Shown: positions 9,347 through 17,255 of the stretch, in pieces
How positions within the stretch are numbered: position 1 is the first letter of the stretch
Layout of the letters: each line of letters begins with the position of its first letter
DNA from: Coemansia sp. RSA 922
Lineage: Eukaryota; Kickxellomycota; Kickxellomycetes; Kickxellales; Kickxellaceae
Length of the DNA stretch: 19,105 bases
Direction of reading: 5' to 3'
Assembly: GCA_027577415.1 (NCBI GenBank)
Contig: JANBQS010000391.1
Location: 1 to 19,105 of the forward strand
Translations under genes and position numbers: made by a program
Notes under the pieces: model-generated
What the model was told of the DNA's origin: nothing
Database searches by the model: none
What the model saw: the letters and a program-made list of their open reading frames with translations, nothing else

Positions 9347-11068
9347 ATGGCCGAACGAGGAAGCATGGATACGCGGCCTGGACGTGAGGACGATGACAGT
9401 GGTAGTGAGCAGCCGTGGCTAGCCTACGCCGAAGCCAACGGGATGATGCATACGTTTGAGACTATAGGAGGTCGCAGCGAGTCACCGAGCAGTATGCTAG
9501 GGATAAGCCAAACCCCGACTGACAGTAACAGCGTGGCCAGCAGCTCGCGAGGCGGGTCACTAAGCCGACGCAGTGCGTTTCTCAATACCATAGACCCCTC
9601 AGTTCGGCGGCGAGTAGAAGCAGCACAAGTGTATTTCTTGGAATACTACGTCGACCAGCTAACCTACATAGCCAACCGGAGGCAGCGGCTAGAGCGATTC
9701 AAGAGCGCCATGCGCAGCGTACAAACTCCCCCACACTCGGTACAAAGGTCCTGGAGCAACCACCAGACAAACGAAACCAACACTCTGCGCAGACGACGTA
9801 CACGCACTAGAGAACAGGAGTTTGACATATTGGCGCAAATAGGACAAGGCGGGTTCGGACAAGTGTTTTTGGCTCGTAAGCGAGATACAGGCGAAGTATG
9901 CGCACTAAAGAAGATGGATAAGCAGCTCTTGGTCAGACTCAACGAAGTCCAGCATATATTGACCGAGCGCGATATCCTACGTACCTCCAAATCAGAGTGG
10001 CTCGTACGGCTCCTATATTCGTTCCAAGATGCACGACACCTGTATTTGGCGATGGAATTCGTGCCAGGCGGAGACATCCGCTCACTCCTCATCCAGAACG
10101 ACCTGTTTCGGCACCAGGTTGCTCAGTTTTACGTAGCCGAGATGTTAGCCGCAGTAGCAGCCCTGCATTCGTTTGGGTATTTCCATCGCGACCTCAAGCC
10201 CGAGAACTTTCTCGTCGATGCCACAGGCCATGTAAAGCTCACAGACTTTGGGCTCTCCCACGGCCATCTCAGTCGCGGCACCTTGGACGCAATGCGCAAG
10301 ACACTTGACCGAGTCAAAGACCAAGATGTTATACACCGGTCATCCAGCGAGCGCCGCAGCCTCTCAAAGCAGCTGGCCGCCAGTCGCATGGATCACAGGA
10401 CAGCCAGAGCGTTTTCCATTGTTGGTTCACCTGACTACATGGCCCCAGAGATTCTCTACACGTCGCTTGCCGCCGACCGCCAGCACACTGGCCGTACCAG
10501 CGACCGCTCCAGCAGGTGTAGCAGCGCGTCCGACCCCTTGGCCGACGCACACCTCGGCTACGACTTTCGTGTCGACTATTGGTCACTCGGTTGTATCTTG
10601 TACGAGTTCTACGCCTCCTACTCGCCATTCACGGGACCTACTGCCGATGACGTGTGGCGTAACGTGTACCACTGGGAAGAGGTTTTGCATCGCCCGGATT
10701 TTGCATCCAAGGAGGCTGATGATAACCTGACCCCCGAGGCATGGGACCTTATTGCCGCGCTAGTGTGTCACCGCGACATCCGCCTGTGCTCCTTGCAAGA
10801 GGTCGCCAGCCACTCGTATTTCCGCGGCATGAATATGTTTGACCTGCGCGGTACACTCACTCCGCCATTCACTCCTGCGCTAAAGTCAGACGCTGACAAT
10901 GCCCATTTTGACGACTTTTCAGACCCAGCCTCGATGGCTGTCTACAAGGACGTAAACAACAAGTGGAAGGATCTAGATACCCTCTCTGCTCAGTCCACGC
11001 CCGATGTTGACCCGGCCTCGTTTATCGGATTCACGTATAAGCACAACCGCCAGCACCGCTACATATAA
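9347..11068 (+). CDS. sid2: NDR/LATS-family AGC kinase, DBF2/Sid2 type
   Basis: Ser/Thr kinase of the mitotic exit/septation initiation network; family members act with Mob1 at spindle poles and the division site. The 573-aa protein has a Ser/Arg-rich N-terminus, then the Mob-binding helix (YFLEYYVDQLTYIANRRQRLE, about 94-116). The kinase domain starts near F159. Glycine loop IGQGGFGQV is 165-173, catalytic lysine K188 (VCALK), HRDLKPEN 280-287, DFG 300-302, and SIVGSPDYMAPE ends at E368. S357 matches the Dbf2 activation-loop serine. The DFG-APE interval is long, as in all NDR kinases. The C-terminal hydrophobic motif FIGFTYKHN contains T563, the usual upstream-kinase site. About 30 extra Ser/Arg-rich residues lie between APEIL and YDFRVDYWSLG compared with budding-yeast Dbf2. 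MAPE is found where Dbf2 has MALE. Intron-free; the first ATG follows a TATA-like box. Its stop is 49 bp from the converging transporter stop. Confidence 0.95.
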   Translation: MAERGSMDTRPGREDDDSGSEQPWLAYAEANGMMHTFETIGGRSESPSSMLGISQTPTDSNSVASSSRGGSLSRRSAFLNTIDPSVRRRVEAAQVYFLEYYVDQLTYIANRRQRLERFKSAMRSVQTPPHSVQRSWSNHQTNETNTLRRRRTRTREQEFDILAQIGQGGFGQVFLARKRDTGEVCALKKMDKQLLVRLNEVQHILTERDILRTSKSEWLVRLLYSFQDARHLYLAMEFVPGGDIRSLLIQNDLFRHQVAQFYVAEMLAAVAALHSFGYFHRDLKPENFLVDATGHVKLTDFGLSHGHLSRGTLDAMRKTLDRVKDQDVIHRSSSERRSLSKQLAASRMDHRTARAFSIVGSPDYMAPEILYTSLAADRQHTGRTSDRSSRCSSASDPLADAHLGYDFRVDYWSLGCILYEFYASYSPFTGPTADDVWRNVYHWEEVLHRPDFASKEADDNLTPEAWDLIAALVCHRDIRLCSLQEVASHSYFRGMNMFDLRGTLTPPFTPALKSDADNAHFDDFSDPASMAVYKDVNNKWKDLDTLSAQSTPDVDPASFIGFTYKHNRQHRYI

Positions 11069-11117
11069 CAATTATCGTTTATCGTTTATATTTCAAAATA
11101 CCCTATTATCTTTTGCC
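11069..11117. terminator. 49-bp convergent 3' intergenic region
   Basis: The kinase (+) and transporter (-) stops face each other across 49 AT-rich bases containing a small tandem ATCGTTT repeat. No canonical AATAAA is seen on either strand, so the two transcripts probably overlap at their 3' ends. Confidence 0.5.
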
Positions 11118-13568
11118 TTAAGGCCCAGAGCCACACACGTCTAGTGGCGGATCGGATGTGCCCCAAGTAGCAACCGAGATAAAAGTAACATACACCATAG
11201 CAACAACGCCAATGATGATGAGCACCGAGTCCTTGACACGCATCCACCGAGTATCAGCCATCAGCTTTAGGTGCATACTAGCTGGGTAAATAAAGCTCAG
11301 CGGCACCAAGCAAAACGACCCCACCAACGACACGACATTGTCTAGCTGGTCTGCGCCAAACACAGCAATAAGAGCAATTAACAGAGCCATAGCTGTGCGG
11401 AATATGTTCTTTTGCCACTTGATGCTCTTGTGCTCACGACCCGAGCGCGTAAACATCATGGCCTCCATGATCTTGACCGCAGGAAACAGCTGAAGCGGCA
11501 TCGAGAACAATATCGCCACCGAATAGAGCATCTGCACGAGCATCGTCCACGCTGACTGGTTTGGCAAATTAAGGAGTACCACAGCCTCGACCTTTTCGCC
11601 AAACGTCAGGTAAGACAGCGATCCCACTGCGAGAAACAGCCCCAGACACAGCATGATAGCCAGCGTAAGCACTCGCCCAAAGTCTCGCTTCTCCTTGAGG
11701 CTGTCGAGAATCGGAATCACCAACGTAACACCCTCAAACGAGTACACGGCCGTGCCAACAAGCAACGGGAACCGCGCTGGATTGTAGTTGACAAACGGCG
11801 CAGGCCCCGCTGTCGATATCGACCACATGTCAAAGCCTAGTAGGTACCCAAGGCTGACAATAATCAGGAGGTTGGCGACCAGCGCCACGGGCGCAAAGTA
11901 TCTGATCTGGCGGATAAGCGCCAGCGGGATAAATACCGCCATCTGGATCAGCACCCAGAACTCGGTCGAGAGCTGCATCTTGCACGCGCTCAGTGTATTG
12001 AACACGTTGCGCCAGTTCTGCGCGACAAAGATCGTGTACGCACAACATCCGCCTATCTGCCCCAGAACGATGGACGTCGTGATTGCAAACTGCATCCATC
12101 GCCCATAGAGTCGCAGCCCAATGTCGCTGTAGCTGCCGCCGCCAATCCGCAGATACACGTCGCCGAGAAGCAAGATGCAGTGCCACGCGTACCACGCAAC
12201 AAACAGCATTAGCACACACGATGTCAGCAGCCCACCGTTGTAGAACGCCCGCGGAAGCACCAGCACACCAGTGCCGACAAACGCCTTTATGATGAGGAAG
12301 AACGCCTTCCGACTCGATGCCGTCGCCTGTACAGCACCGCTCTGTCGCCGGCGCAAGCCCGGGTGCTGCGATACCAACGGCGTCTGCTCGTCGGCATCAG
12401 CTGCCAATAAACTGGCATTGTCGGCGCTGTATCCTTGAATGTAGTCAAAATACTCTTCATCGTCATCGCTTAGGTAGTTTCCACCCGCAAAGTGGCCGTA
12501 GAGAGCAATGAAATCAATAAACGACTCGGTAATGACGCCCGGATGCGGACGGCCCTCACGCGCAGCACGCTCGCGCACAAACTGGCGACGGAATCCGCCT
12601 GGCACGTTGAGCTGAGCGGGGCGGAATGGCAGGTCCCACTCAGGATCCGATTCCCAGGCCGCAAACGAACGACGACGGCCCAGCACCCGATGTTGCTGGC
12701 TATGCAGTGGAGGCGCTGTTCCAGAGTCACGGCGGCGACTAGAGAAGCTGCCCAGTGTGTGCGGTGGGCTAGCAGCCACCTCGCTATGATCGGCGCGAGC
12801 AATTGCCGAAAGTGGCGGCAGCGAGTCGTGGATAGGCGAGTTGGCTATCGACGCAGCTGTCCCATGGCGGCTGGGCTGAGCAATTCTATGTTCGTTTTTG
12901 CTCTGCCAGCGGTAAATCTCATACGTCATATCGCCCGAGGCCAACAACAACGGGTTCACCACGACGCCCTCCCCGCGTGTACAATCGTCCTCGTCATCAT
13001 CCTCGTCCCCGTACGCCGAAGCAGGGTCCTCGTTGGGCATACCCAGCAATGCGTTCGAATCATAGTCCTCGTTAGTATCCCCCGTATACCCGCTCTCATC
13101 CAGCACCGACGACCCAGAATACATGGCCACTAATCCCGCTGGCTCATCGAGCGAGTGCGAGAGGCGAGGCACCGGGCTGACAATATTGGCGGCGGGCATG
13201 GGCTGAGGAGCAGCAGTGTTGGGCCGTGTGACCAGGTGGCGCTTGACTCGCCGAGCGACTGCTGCTCGCTCCATCAGCAGCCCTTGGTGCATTAATGGAG
13301 ACGACGAAGACAGGCTGGGACTATAGTGCTCGCCTGTGGGGTCTGATAATATCTCGGTTGCGCGAGCACGCAAGCTGCCAGAGTCCCGTTGCGACCGCTG
13401 CGAGTACACGCTTTGTCTGGCCGATGCAGGGCCTATAGCCATCGGAACAGCGGGCGACTGTGATAAAGGCCGTTGCTGTTGTGCGCCGAGTCTCCGTGCA
13501 TTCTGGGGCAGTTTCTCGACTGCTGGCGGAATTTGCAAACTGCTACTGTCATCCTCGGCTTCAGTCAT
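11118..13568 (-). CDS. avt3: Vacuolar amino-acid transporter, AVT3/AVT4-like (AAAP/SLC36 family)
   Basis: Proton-coupled amino-acid exporter of the vacuolar membrane, by family. The 816-aa product has a long hydrophilic N-terminus (about 1-415) and an 11-helix AAAP core (about 418-800). The N-terminus holds acidic clusters (GDEDDDEDD, DDDEEYFDY) and a sequence EQTPLVSQ close to the membrane domain. Diagnostic motifs in the core are IIKAFVGTGVLVLPRAFYNGG in TM1, SYSDIGLRLYG, GQIGGCCAYTIFVA, GTAVYSFEGVTLVIPI, LPNQSAWTMLVQMLYS, SMPLQLFPAVKIME and VSLVGSFCLVPL. These match S. pombe and S. cerevisiae Avt3-type proteins in order and spacing. The extended cytosolic N-terminus is typical of this group and carries RRDSG and RRQSG sites that look like basophilic-kinase targets. 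The start is the first ATG in frame, just downstream of an A/T-rich leader. Whether it is Avt3 or Avt4 cannot be separated by eye. Confidence 0.92.
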   Translation of the reverse strand: MTEAEDDSSSLQIPPAVEKLPQNARRLGAQQQRPLSQSPAVPMAIGPASARQSVYSQRSQRDSGSLRARATEILSDPTGEHYSPSLSSSSPLMHQGLLMERAAVARRVKRHLVTRPNTAAPQPMPAANIVSPVPRLSHSLDEPAGLVAMYSGSSVLDESGYTGDTNEDYDSNALLGMPNEDPASAYGDEDDDEDDCTRGEGVVVNPLLLASGDMTYEIYRWQSKNEHRIAQPSRHGTAASIANSPIHDSLPPLSAIARADHSEVAASPPHTLGSFSSRRRDSGTAPPLHSQQHRVLGRRRSFAAWESDPEWDLPFRPAQLNVPGGFRRQFVRERAAREGRPHPGVITESFIDFIALYGHFAGGNYLSDDDEEYFDYIQGYSADNASLLAADADEQTPLVSQHPGLRRRQSGAVQATASSRKAFFLIIKAFVGTGVLVLPRAFYNGGLLTSCVLMLFVAWYAWHCILLLGDVYLRIGGGSYSDIGLRLYGRWMQFAITTSIVLGQIGGCCAYTIFVAQNWRNVFNTLSACKMQLSTEFWVLIQMAVFIPLALIRQIRYFAPVALVANLLIIVSLGYLLGFDMWSISTAGPAPFVNYNPARFPLLVGTAVYSFEGVTLVIPILDSLKEKRDFGRVLTLAIMLCLGLFLAVGSLSYLTFGEKVEAVVLLNLPNQSAWTMLVQMLYSVAILFSMPLQLFPAVKIMEAMMFTRSGREHKSIKWQKNIFRTAMALLIALIAVFGADQLDNVVSLVGSFCLVPLSFIYPASMHLKLMADTRWMRVKDSVLIIIGVVAMVYVTFISVATWGTSDPPLDVCGSGP

Positions 13569-14285
13569 AGAAACTTGTAAAAATGAAAATCGTGGAATAG
13601 TACTAATACAGGGTGTATCACGAAGGTAGAAAAAAATATGCTATGCAAGCAAGAGACAAAAGTTGAATTTGCTCAACAAATTTACATGCTCGTCAATTGT
13701 CACACGCGCGCCTTCACTTGTGAGCTTAAAAATGGGGACAGGTGACTAGACGTAGAGCCTGAACCGGGTGTGGATTTTCTTTCTTTCCCTTTATGGACCC
13801 AGCCTTCCCAACCAGCCAGTCAGCTGGGCTATTTCAAAAGCACAAGGCATTTTTGGATGCCCTAAACTAGCCGAACACATAAAGTGGTGATATGCCGGGT
13901 TCAATTGCAGCTATTGCGGCACGTGCACCGCCACACCCGCTATTGCTTCTTGCCAAGTGCCAGGTAAAAAAATAAGCTAAACATGGAAGAAAAGCTAACC
14001 GCGCAAAGCTATGCAAGACTCGCTTATCTGCTTGCAGAATCAGGGGGAGGGCCTAGGCACTGCCACGTGCCCAGGCAGCAGGGCAAGCTATCGGACACCA
14101 GCAGCAATGCAAGAGAGAGATAAATAAAACCTTGATAAGGATCCCGGCAGCGGAGACGAGAGATAGGACATTTCATTCCCTTTATCTTCCACTTTTTTTC
14201 GCTCCTTTCCTTTTTTTTCTTCTTTTTCTAGTACTTGTATTATAAGCTGGCACTTTCCTCTAAATCGTCTTATTCAATCACGACA
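13569..14285. promoter_or_regulatory. Divergent promoter between the transporter and the Ser-rich unknown gene
   Basis: About 717 bp without a gene. It holds two CACGTG E-boxes (13920-13925 and 14064-14069) and five GATA-type cores in the half nearest the + gene (14023-14187, both strands). A strong polypyrimidine run ending in CTAG (14200-14230) lies ahead of the + start codon. That run could be a promoter element or a 3' splice site of an upstream noncoding exon. No tRNA or open coding frame is supported. Confidence 0.55.
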
Positions 14286-15071
14286 ATGGATACCGAAACG
14301 TCCTACTGGGACCAATACGACGCATACGATATGGAGCAATCTTTACCAGTAACTCAACCACCACCACAGCTCGCACCACAAGTAGATGAGTTTCGATATG
14401 CGCCATATCTCAGCTCCTGCAGCGTGTCATCGCAAGACAGTTACTGGTCCCGACACTTGGGTACGCGACCAACAGGCACCAACCAACAATGTACACCAGG
14501 TGGTCCGGATTCCCTGCGCCAGACACCACAACAGACACATTCGTCCTCCAATCTACGGCGACTATTAGTAGTGCCTGATAAGCTAGCTACACTCAGTCTG
14601 GACTGCGCGGGCTTTGACATTAATGCCAGTGGCAATAGCAGCGATTCGGGCTGCGATGTCAATGACTACAATGTGCAGATCGTGGCCGGTAGCGCAGCCG
14701 AGGGCGATGATGCCACGCTGGTCGTGGTGACCGCCGTCACTCCTCCGCCCTCGCTGGAGCTGCCTCCAAATGGAGTAAAAAGTAGTAGTCACGAGAGAAA
14801 CGACATGTGCCGTGGTGTCGTCCAGACTCGGCAACTGAAACCTGATGCTGCTGCTTCATTTGGCCGCAGCCAATCGGACAAGTGCTGCGCTGATGGTAGC
14901 GGGCCGAAGAATGACACTCATGTTGCAAATCCCGTCCTCGCTGACCACTCGCCCCCTTCGTCACCCGGCCTGTGCTTTGCGGGTGTGAATGCCAATGCGC
15001 TTATCACCAGACTGAACTTTCTCAAAGACCAAATGGACCAGGACGAACTACTAATGTCGCTCGTAGTGTAG
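14286..15071 (+). CDS. Unrecognised Ser-rich, disordered protein (261 aa)
   Basis: I do not recognise this gene. The ATG at 14286 sits in a good context (ACGACAATGG) and gives MDTETSYWDQYDAYDMEQ. The frame is open about 17 codons further upstream but contains no ATG there. The protein is mostly low-complexity and polar, with Pro/Gln-rich, Ser/Asn-rich and Asp-rich blocks, and no membrane segment. Two parts look ordered: the aromatic/acidic N-terminus (YWDQYDAYDM) and a C-terminal helix (ANALITRLNFLKDQMDQ, then ELLMSLVV) preceded by SPPSSPGL. This shape of short terminal motifs joined by disorder suits a transcriptional co-regulator or scaffold, but that is inference. It is divergent from the transporter and converges on a GATA gene. 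GATA-type sites precede it, and AATAAA lies 12 bp after the stop. Confidence 0.7.
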   Translation: MDTETSYWDQYDAYDMEQSLPVTQPPPQLAPQVDEFRYAPYLSSCSVSSQDSYWSRHLGTRPTGTNQQCTPGGPDSLRQTPQQTHSSSNLRRLLVVPDKLATLSLDCAGFDINASGNSSDSGCDVNDYNVQIVAGSAAEGDDATLVVVTAVTPPPSLELPPNGVKSSSHERNDMCRGVVQTRQLKPDAAASFGRSQSDKCCADGSGPKNDTHVANPVLADHSPPSSPGLCFAGVNANALITRLNFLKDQMDQDELLMSLVV

Positions 15072-15082
15072 ATTATCATTTA

Positions 15083-15088
15083 AATAAA
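15083..15088 (+). terminator. Polyadenylation signal AATAAA
   Basis: AATAAA lies 12 bp beyond the TAG at 15069-15071 and is followed by a T-rich stretch with TGTATTGTATT. It suits 3' processing of the Ser-rich gene. The rest of the 172-bp convergent gap to the GATA gene is AT-rich, with nothing else I can name. Confidence 0.5.
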
Positions 15089-15243
15089 TTTTCACTGTAT
15101 TGTATTTCCAACACAAATGGATAAACTAAAAAAGAAAGTACAGAAAAAAAAAAGATTGCGTAATCGCATATTTTTTGGGTTAAATGGTGTCATTTTTTAT
15201 GCTTGTGAACTGCAGCAAGCGAGACCAATGACTGCGGGTGGGC

Positions 15244-16152
15244 TTATTGTGCGTGCGGCTCTGGTCTATGGCTATCGTATTCAATCTTGGCCAGACGCTC
15301 GCACTCGCGCTCCAGTTCCTCGCGATACCCAATATGTTGGAAATTATGCTCATCATGGTAGGGATAGGGCGCCGATTGCCCAGCGCTGCCAATGGCTGAG
15401 CCTGGGGTGCTAGCGATGGCGCGACGCTTATTGGAAAGCGAGATCTCCGCTGTAGCCACAGTAGCCAAAGAATGCAGCAAGCCCGTGTGCATCTGCAGCA
15501 GTGCTGACGGTGATGGCGTGGAAGTCTGGCTGTATGACCTCTTCCTGTCCAGACAACGAGGGACCTGAGCCAGCAGGGTGTCGTCGGCAGGAGTGTGGTC
15601 AGGCAAGCTAATAATCTCGGCTGCTCTCATCAGGGACTCGATTCCCGGCAAGCGAATTTGCGGGGCAAGCTGTGCCGCTGGCGAATACGTGGGCGAGTAG
15701 TCCGAGACTTCGTTACTCGGCAAGGCATGCTGCGACGTGGAGGTATCCACGCTAGATGCCGACAGGGGCAAAGATGTGCTGCGGCCAACCACAAGGGGTG
15801 GTGGGGGCAAAGTCTTGGCAGGCAAGTTGGTCGCACGACGTCTCCGACGCTTGATGACTGCCCTTTTCATCGAAATGGGCCTAGCGACGCCGTGGAGTTT
15901 AAAGTATAGTCCACATGCATTGCAAATAACATTACCACCACCGTCCCGTCGCCACAAGGGCGTAGAGTCTACGCCGCAGTTAAAGCATGTGTTGGATACC
16001 GCTGGAGTCGAATCATCTTCGGGTGGTGATGGATGGATGGGCGACGTTTGCCGACTTGTAGCGGCGCTGGACCTGGTACCCCGCGTTTTTGTCTTCGGTA
16101 GTGCTGTCGTAGAGCTGGCTGCGGTGGAGCTGCGAGACATCGTGTGAGTCAT
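15244..16152 (-). CDS. Single-finger GATA transcription factor
   Basis: Nuclear DNA-binding protein of the fungal GATA class, 302 aa. The first in-frame ATG is at 16150-16152 (MTHTMSRSS); the frame extends further upstream but without an ATG. One zinc finger spans C56-C80, C-X2-C-X17-C-X2-C, with TPLWRRD and the CGLYFKLHG tail. A basic stretch follows ([14 protein letters not shown]), typical of DNA-contacting C-terminal fingers. Outside the finger the C-terminal half carries [11 protein letters not shown] (about 169-179), [11 protein letters not shown] (about 226-236) and a charged helix [15 protein letters not shown] (about 275-289). The same three blocks, in the same order, recur in the two-finger GATA gene next door. 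The target process (nitrogen, light or iron) cannot be told from sequence. The upstream region carries seven GATA cores, so self-regulation is plausible. Confidence 0.92.
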   Translation of the reverse strand: MTHTMSRSSTAASSTTALPKTKTRGTRSSAATSRQTSPIHPSPPEDDSTPAVSNTCFNCGVDSTPLWRRDGGGNVICNACGLYFKLHGVARPISMKRAVIKRRRRRATNLPAKTLPPPPLVVGRSTSLPLSASSVDTSTSQHALPSNEVSDYSPTYSPAAQLAPQIRLPGIESLMRAAEIISLPDHTPADDTLLAQVPRCLDRKRSYSQTSTPSPSALLQMHTGLLHSLATVATAEISLSNKRRAIASTPGSAIGSAGQSAPYPYHDEHNFQHIGYREELERECERLAKIEYDSHRPEPHAQ

Positions 16153-16320
16153 GATAAGTGGTAGTACAACAACGGATAAATGGATAAAGCTCAAGAAAGA
16201 TAGCAAGAGAGAACAGTGGTAGCAAGAAAAATACTTGGATCTTGAAAGCTTTGATGCAGAATAGCGTGTGAGACAAGTGTGGATATAGTGCTTAAATCAA
16301 GATAAGGTAGATAATAAGTT
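16153..16320. promoter_or_regulatory. Cluster of GATA-type sites before the single-finger GATA gene
   Basis: Seven GATA cores on the + strand lie within 168 bp upstream of the start codon: GATAAG 16153, GATAAA 16175 and 16183, GATAGC 16199, GATATA 16282, GATAAG 16301 and GATAAT 16310. This density is well above what I would expect by chance. It suggests binding by the gene's own product or by its paralogue. Confidence 0.55.
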
Positions 16321-17173
16321 TGTGCAAATAAAATAAAAATGTGTGGAGAAAGAAGGGTGAAGAAGAAAGAAAAAAAAAGTACAGATGAAAGAAGCACAAG
16401 AATAAGTAAAAAAGAGTAGAGCAATGGAGTAAAGAAAGAAAAGAAAAAGACGACAAAGGCGAAAGGGAGCTGCTTTTTTATACAAAATCGAAACTCTTCT
16501 ATAGGCATCGCTACTGATGGAGATAATTTTTTTTTTGTTGCCGGTGTCTTGTCGTTCATACATGCATACGAGGGAACATCACGCAGCCAAAAGGAAGTGT
16601 GCCAAGCACGCAAGTCAAGGCTGAGTAAACCCGATTTGTGAAGAGCGACGAAAAAAAAATAAATGGGTGGGGGGGTGCAAGCCACCCTCCCGGCGGAATG
16701 TGGTGCCAGAAAGGACCCTTTTGGCAATATGCAAAAGGTTTTGAAGATCTGCGATTTTTTTTTCACCCACTGCGCCTGACAGCATGCGCCTCCTTCGCTG
16801 AGCTCATTCGTCCACTCGTAGCAACTAAAATAGTTACTTGAGAGCAACCTTGTTTATCCCTTTTTCTCTCGCCACGGAGCTGCGTGACCTCCCTAGAGAT
16901 CCTCCTCATCGCAGAAAGAAAGCGATGAGAAGGGAGGGGGCATATCGCCTTCCGCATCTTTCTTTGCGCCATGTGGATTATCGCTAGAGTGAAAAAAACA
17001 CAAAGATAGTACTCGGAGATGGGCGGGATGTACTCGTGTGTCTAGCAGTGGGCGTTATCTATTGTAAACGCTCGCGACTCACTTATTATCTTCTTCTCAG
17101 TCAACAGCCCATTGCGATAGTCGCGTGGTTTGCCAGACAATAAAGGTGTCCCCCGACTTCTATGTGCTTCCAT
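16321..17173. promoter_or_regulatory. Long leader/promoter region between the two GATA genes
   Basis: About 850 bp without a supported gene. The coding strand for the downstream GATA gene is strongly pyrimidine-rich at about 16341-16468 (purine-rich as printed). That tract produces a spurious 218-codon frame of Phe/Leu/Ser, which I reject. A G-run GGGTGGGGGGG at 16665-16675 faces CCACCC at 16682-16687. A bulged hairpin lies at 16888-16937. The stretch likely holds the promoter and 5' leader of the single-finger gene. Confidence 0.45.
16888..16937. repeat. Bulged inverted repeat (7 + 8 bp)
   Basis: The outer arm CCTCCCT (16888-16894) pairs with AGGGAGG (16931-16937). The inner arm CTCATCGC (16905-16912) pairs with GCGATGAG (16922-16929) around a 9-nt A/G loop. 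Ten unpaired bases on the left and one on the right separate the stems. It lies between the two GATA genes. Confidence 0.7.
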
Positions 17174-17179
17174 TTTATT
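17174..17179 (-). terminator. Polyadenylation signal AATAAA of the two-finger GATA gene
   Basis: AATAAA on the minus strand about 77 bp beyond the TAG at 17256-17258, after an AT-rich stretch (17195-17215). Its position and strand fit 3' processing of the GATA gene. Confidence 0.5.
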
Positions 17180-17255
17180 TTTGTGACAGGTGATTAAAAA
17201 TATATATTTATAAATCTGGCCAAACTGAAATCCTTGCAGAGGCTTGGCATGAGAT

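Noticed and set aside
14235..14285. Upstream extension of the Ser-rich gene
   Set aside because: The in-frame extension starts at a TTG and has no ATG. The ATG at 14286 has a good context.
16153..16206. N-terminal extension of the single-finger GATA protein
   Set aside because: The upstream in-frame start codon is a TTG, not ATG. The stretch also contains the GATA-site cluster, so 16152 is preferred.
16191..16847. 218-codon minus-strand open frame before the single-finger GATA gene
   Set aside because: It consists of Phe/Leu/Ser runs from a polypyrimidine tract, ends inside the GATA-gene leader and has no domain. It is best explained as composition.
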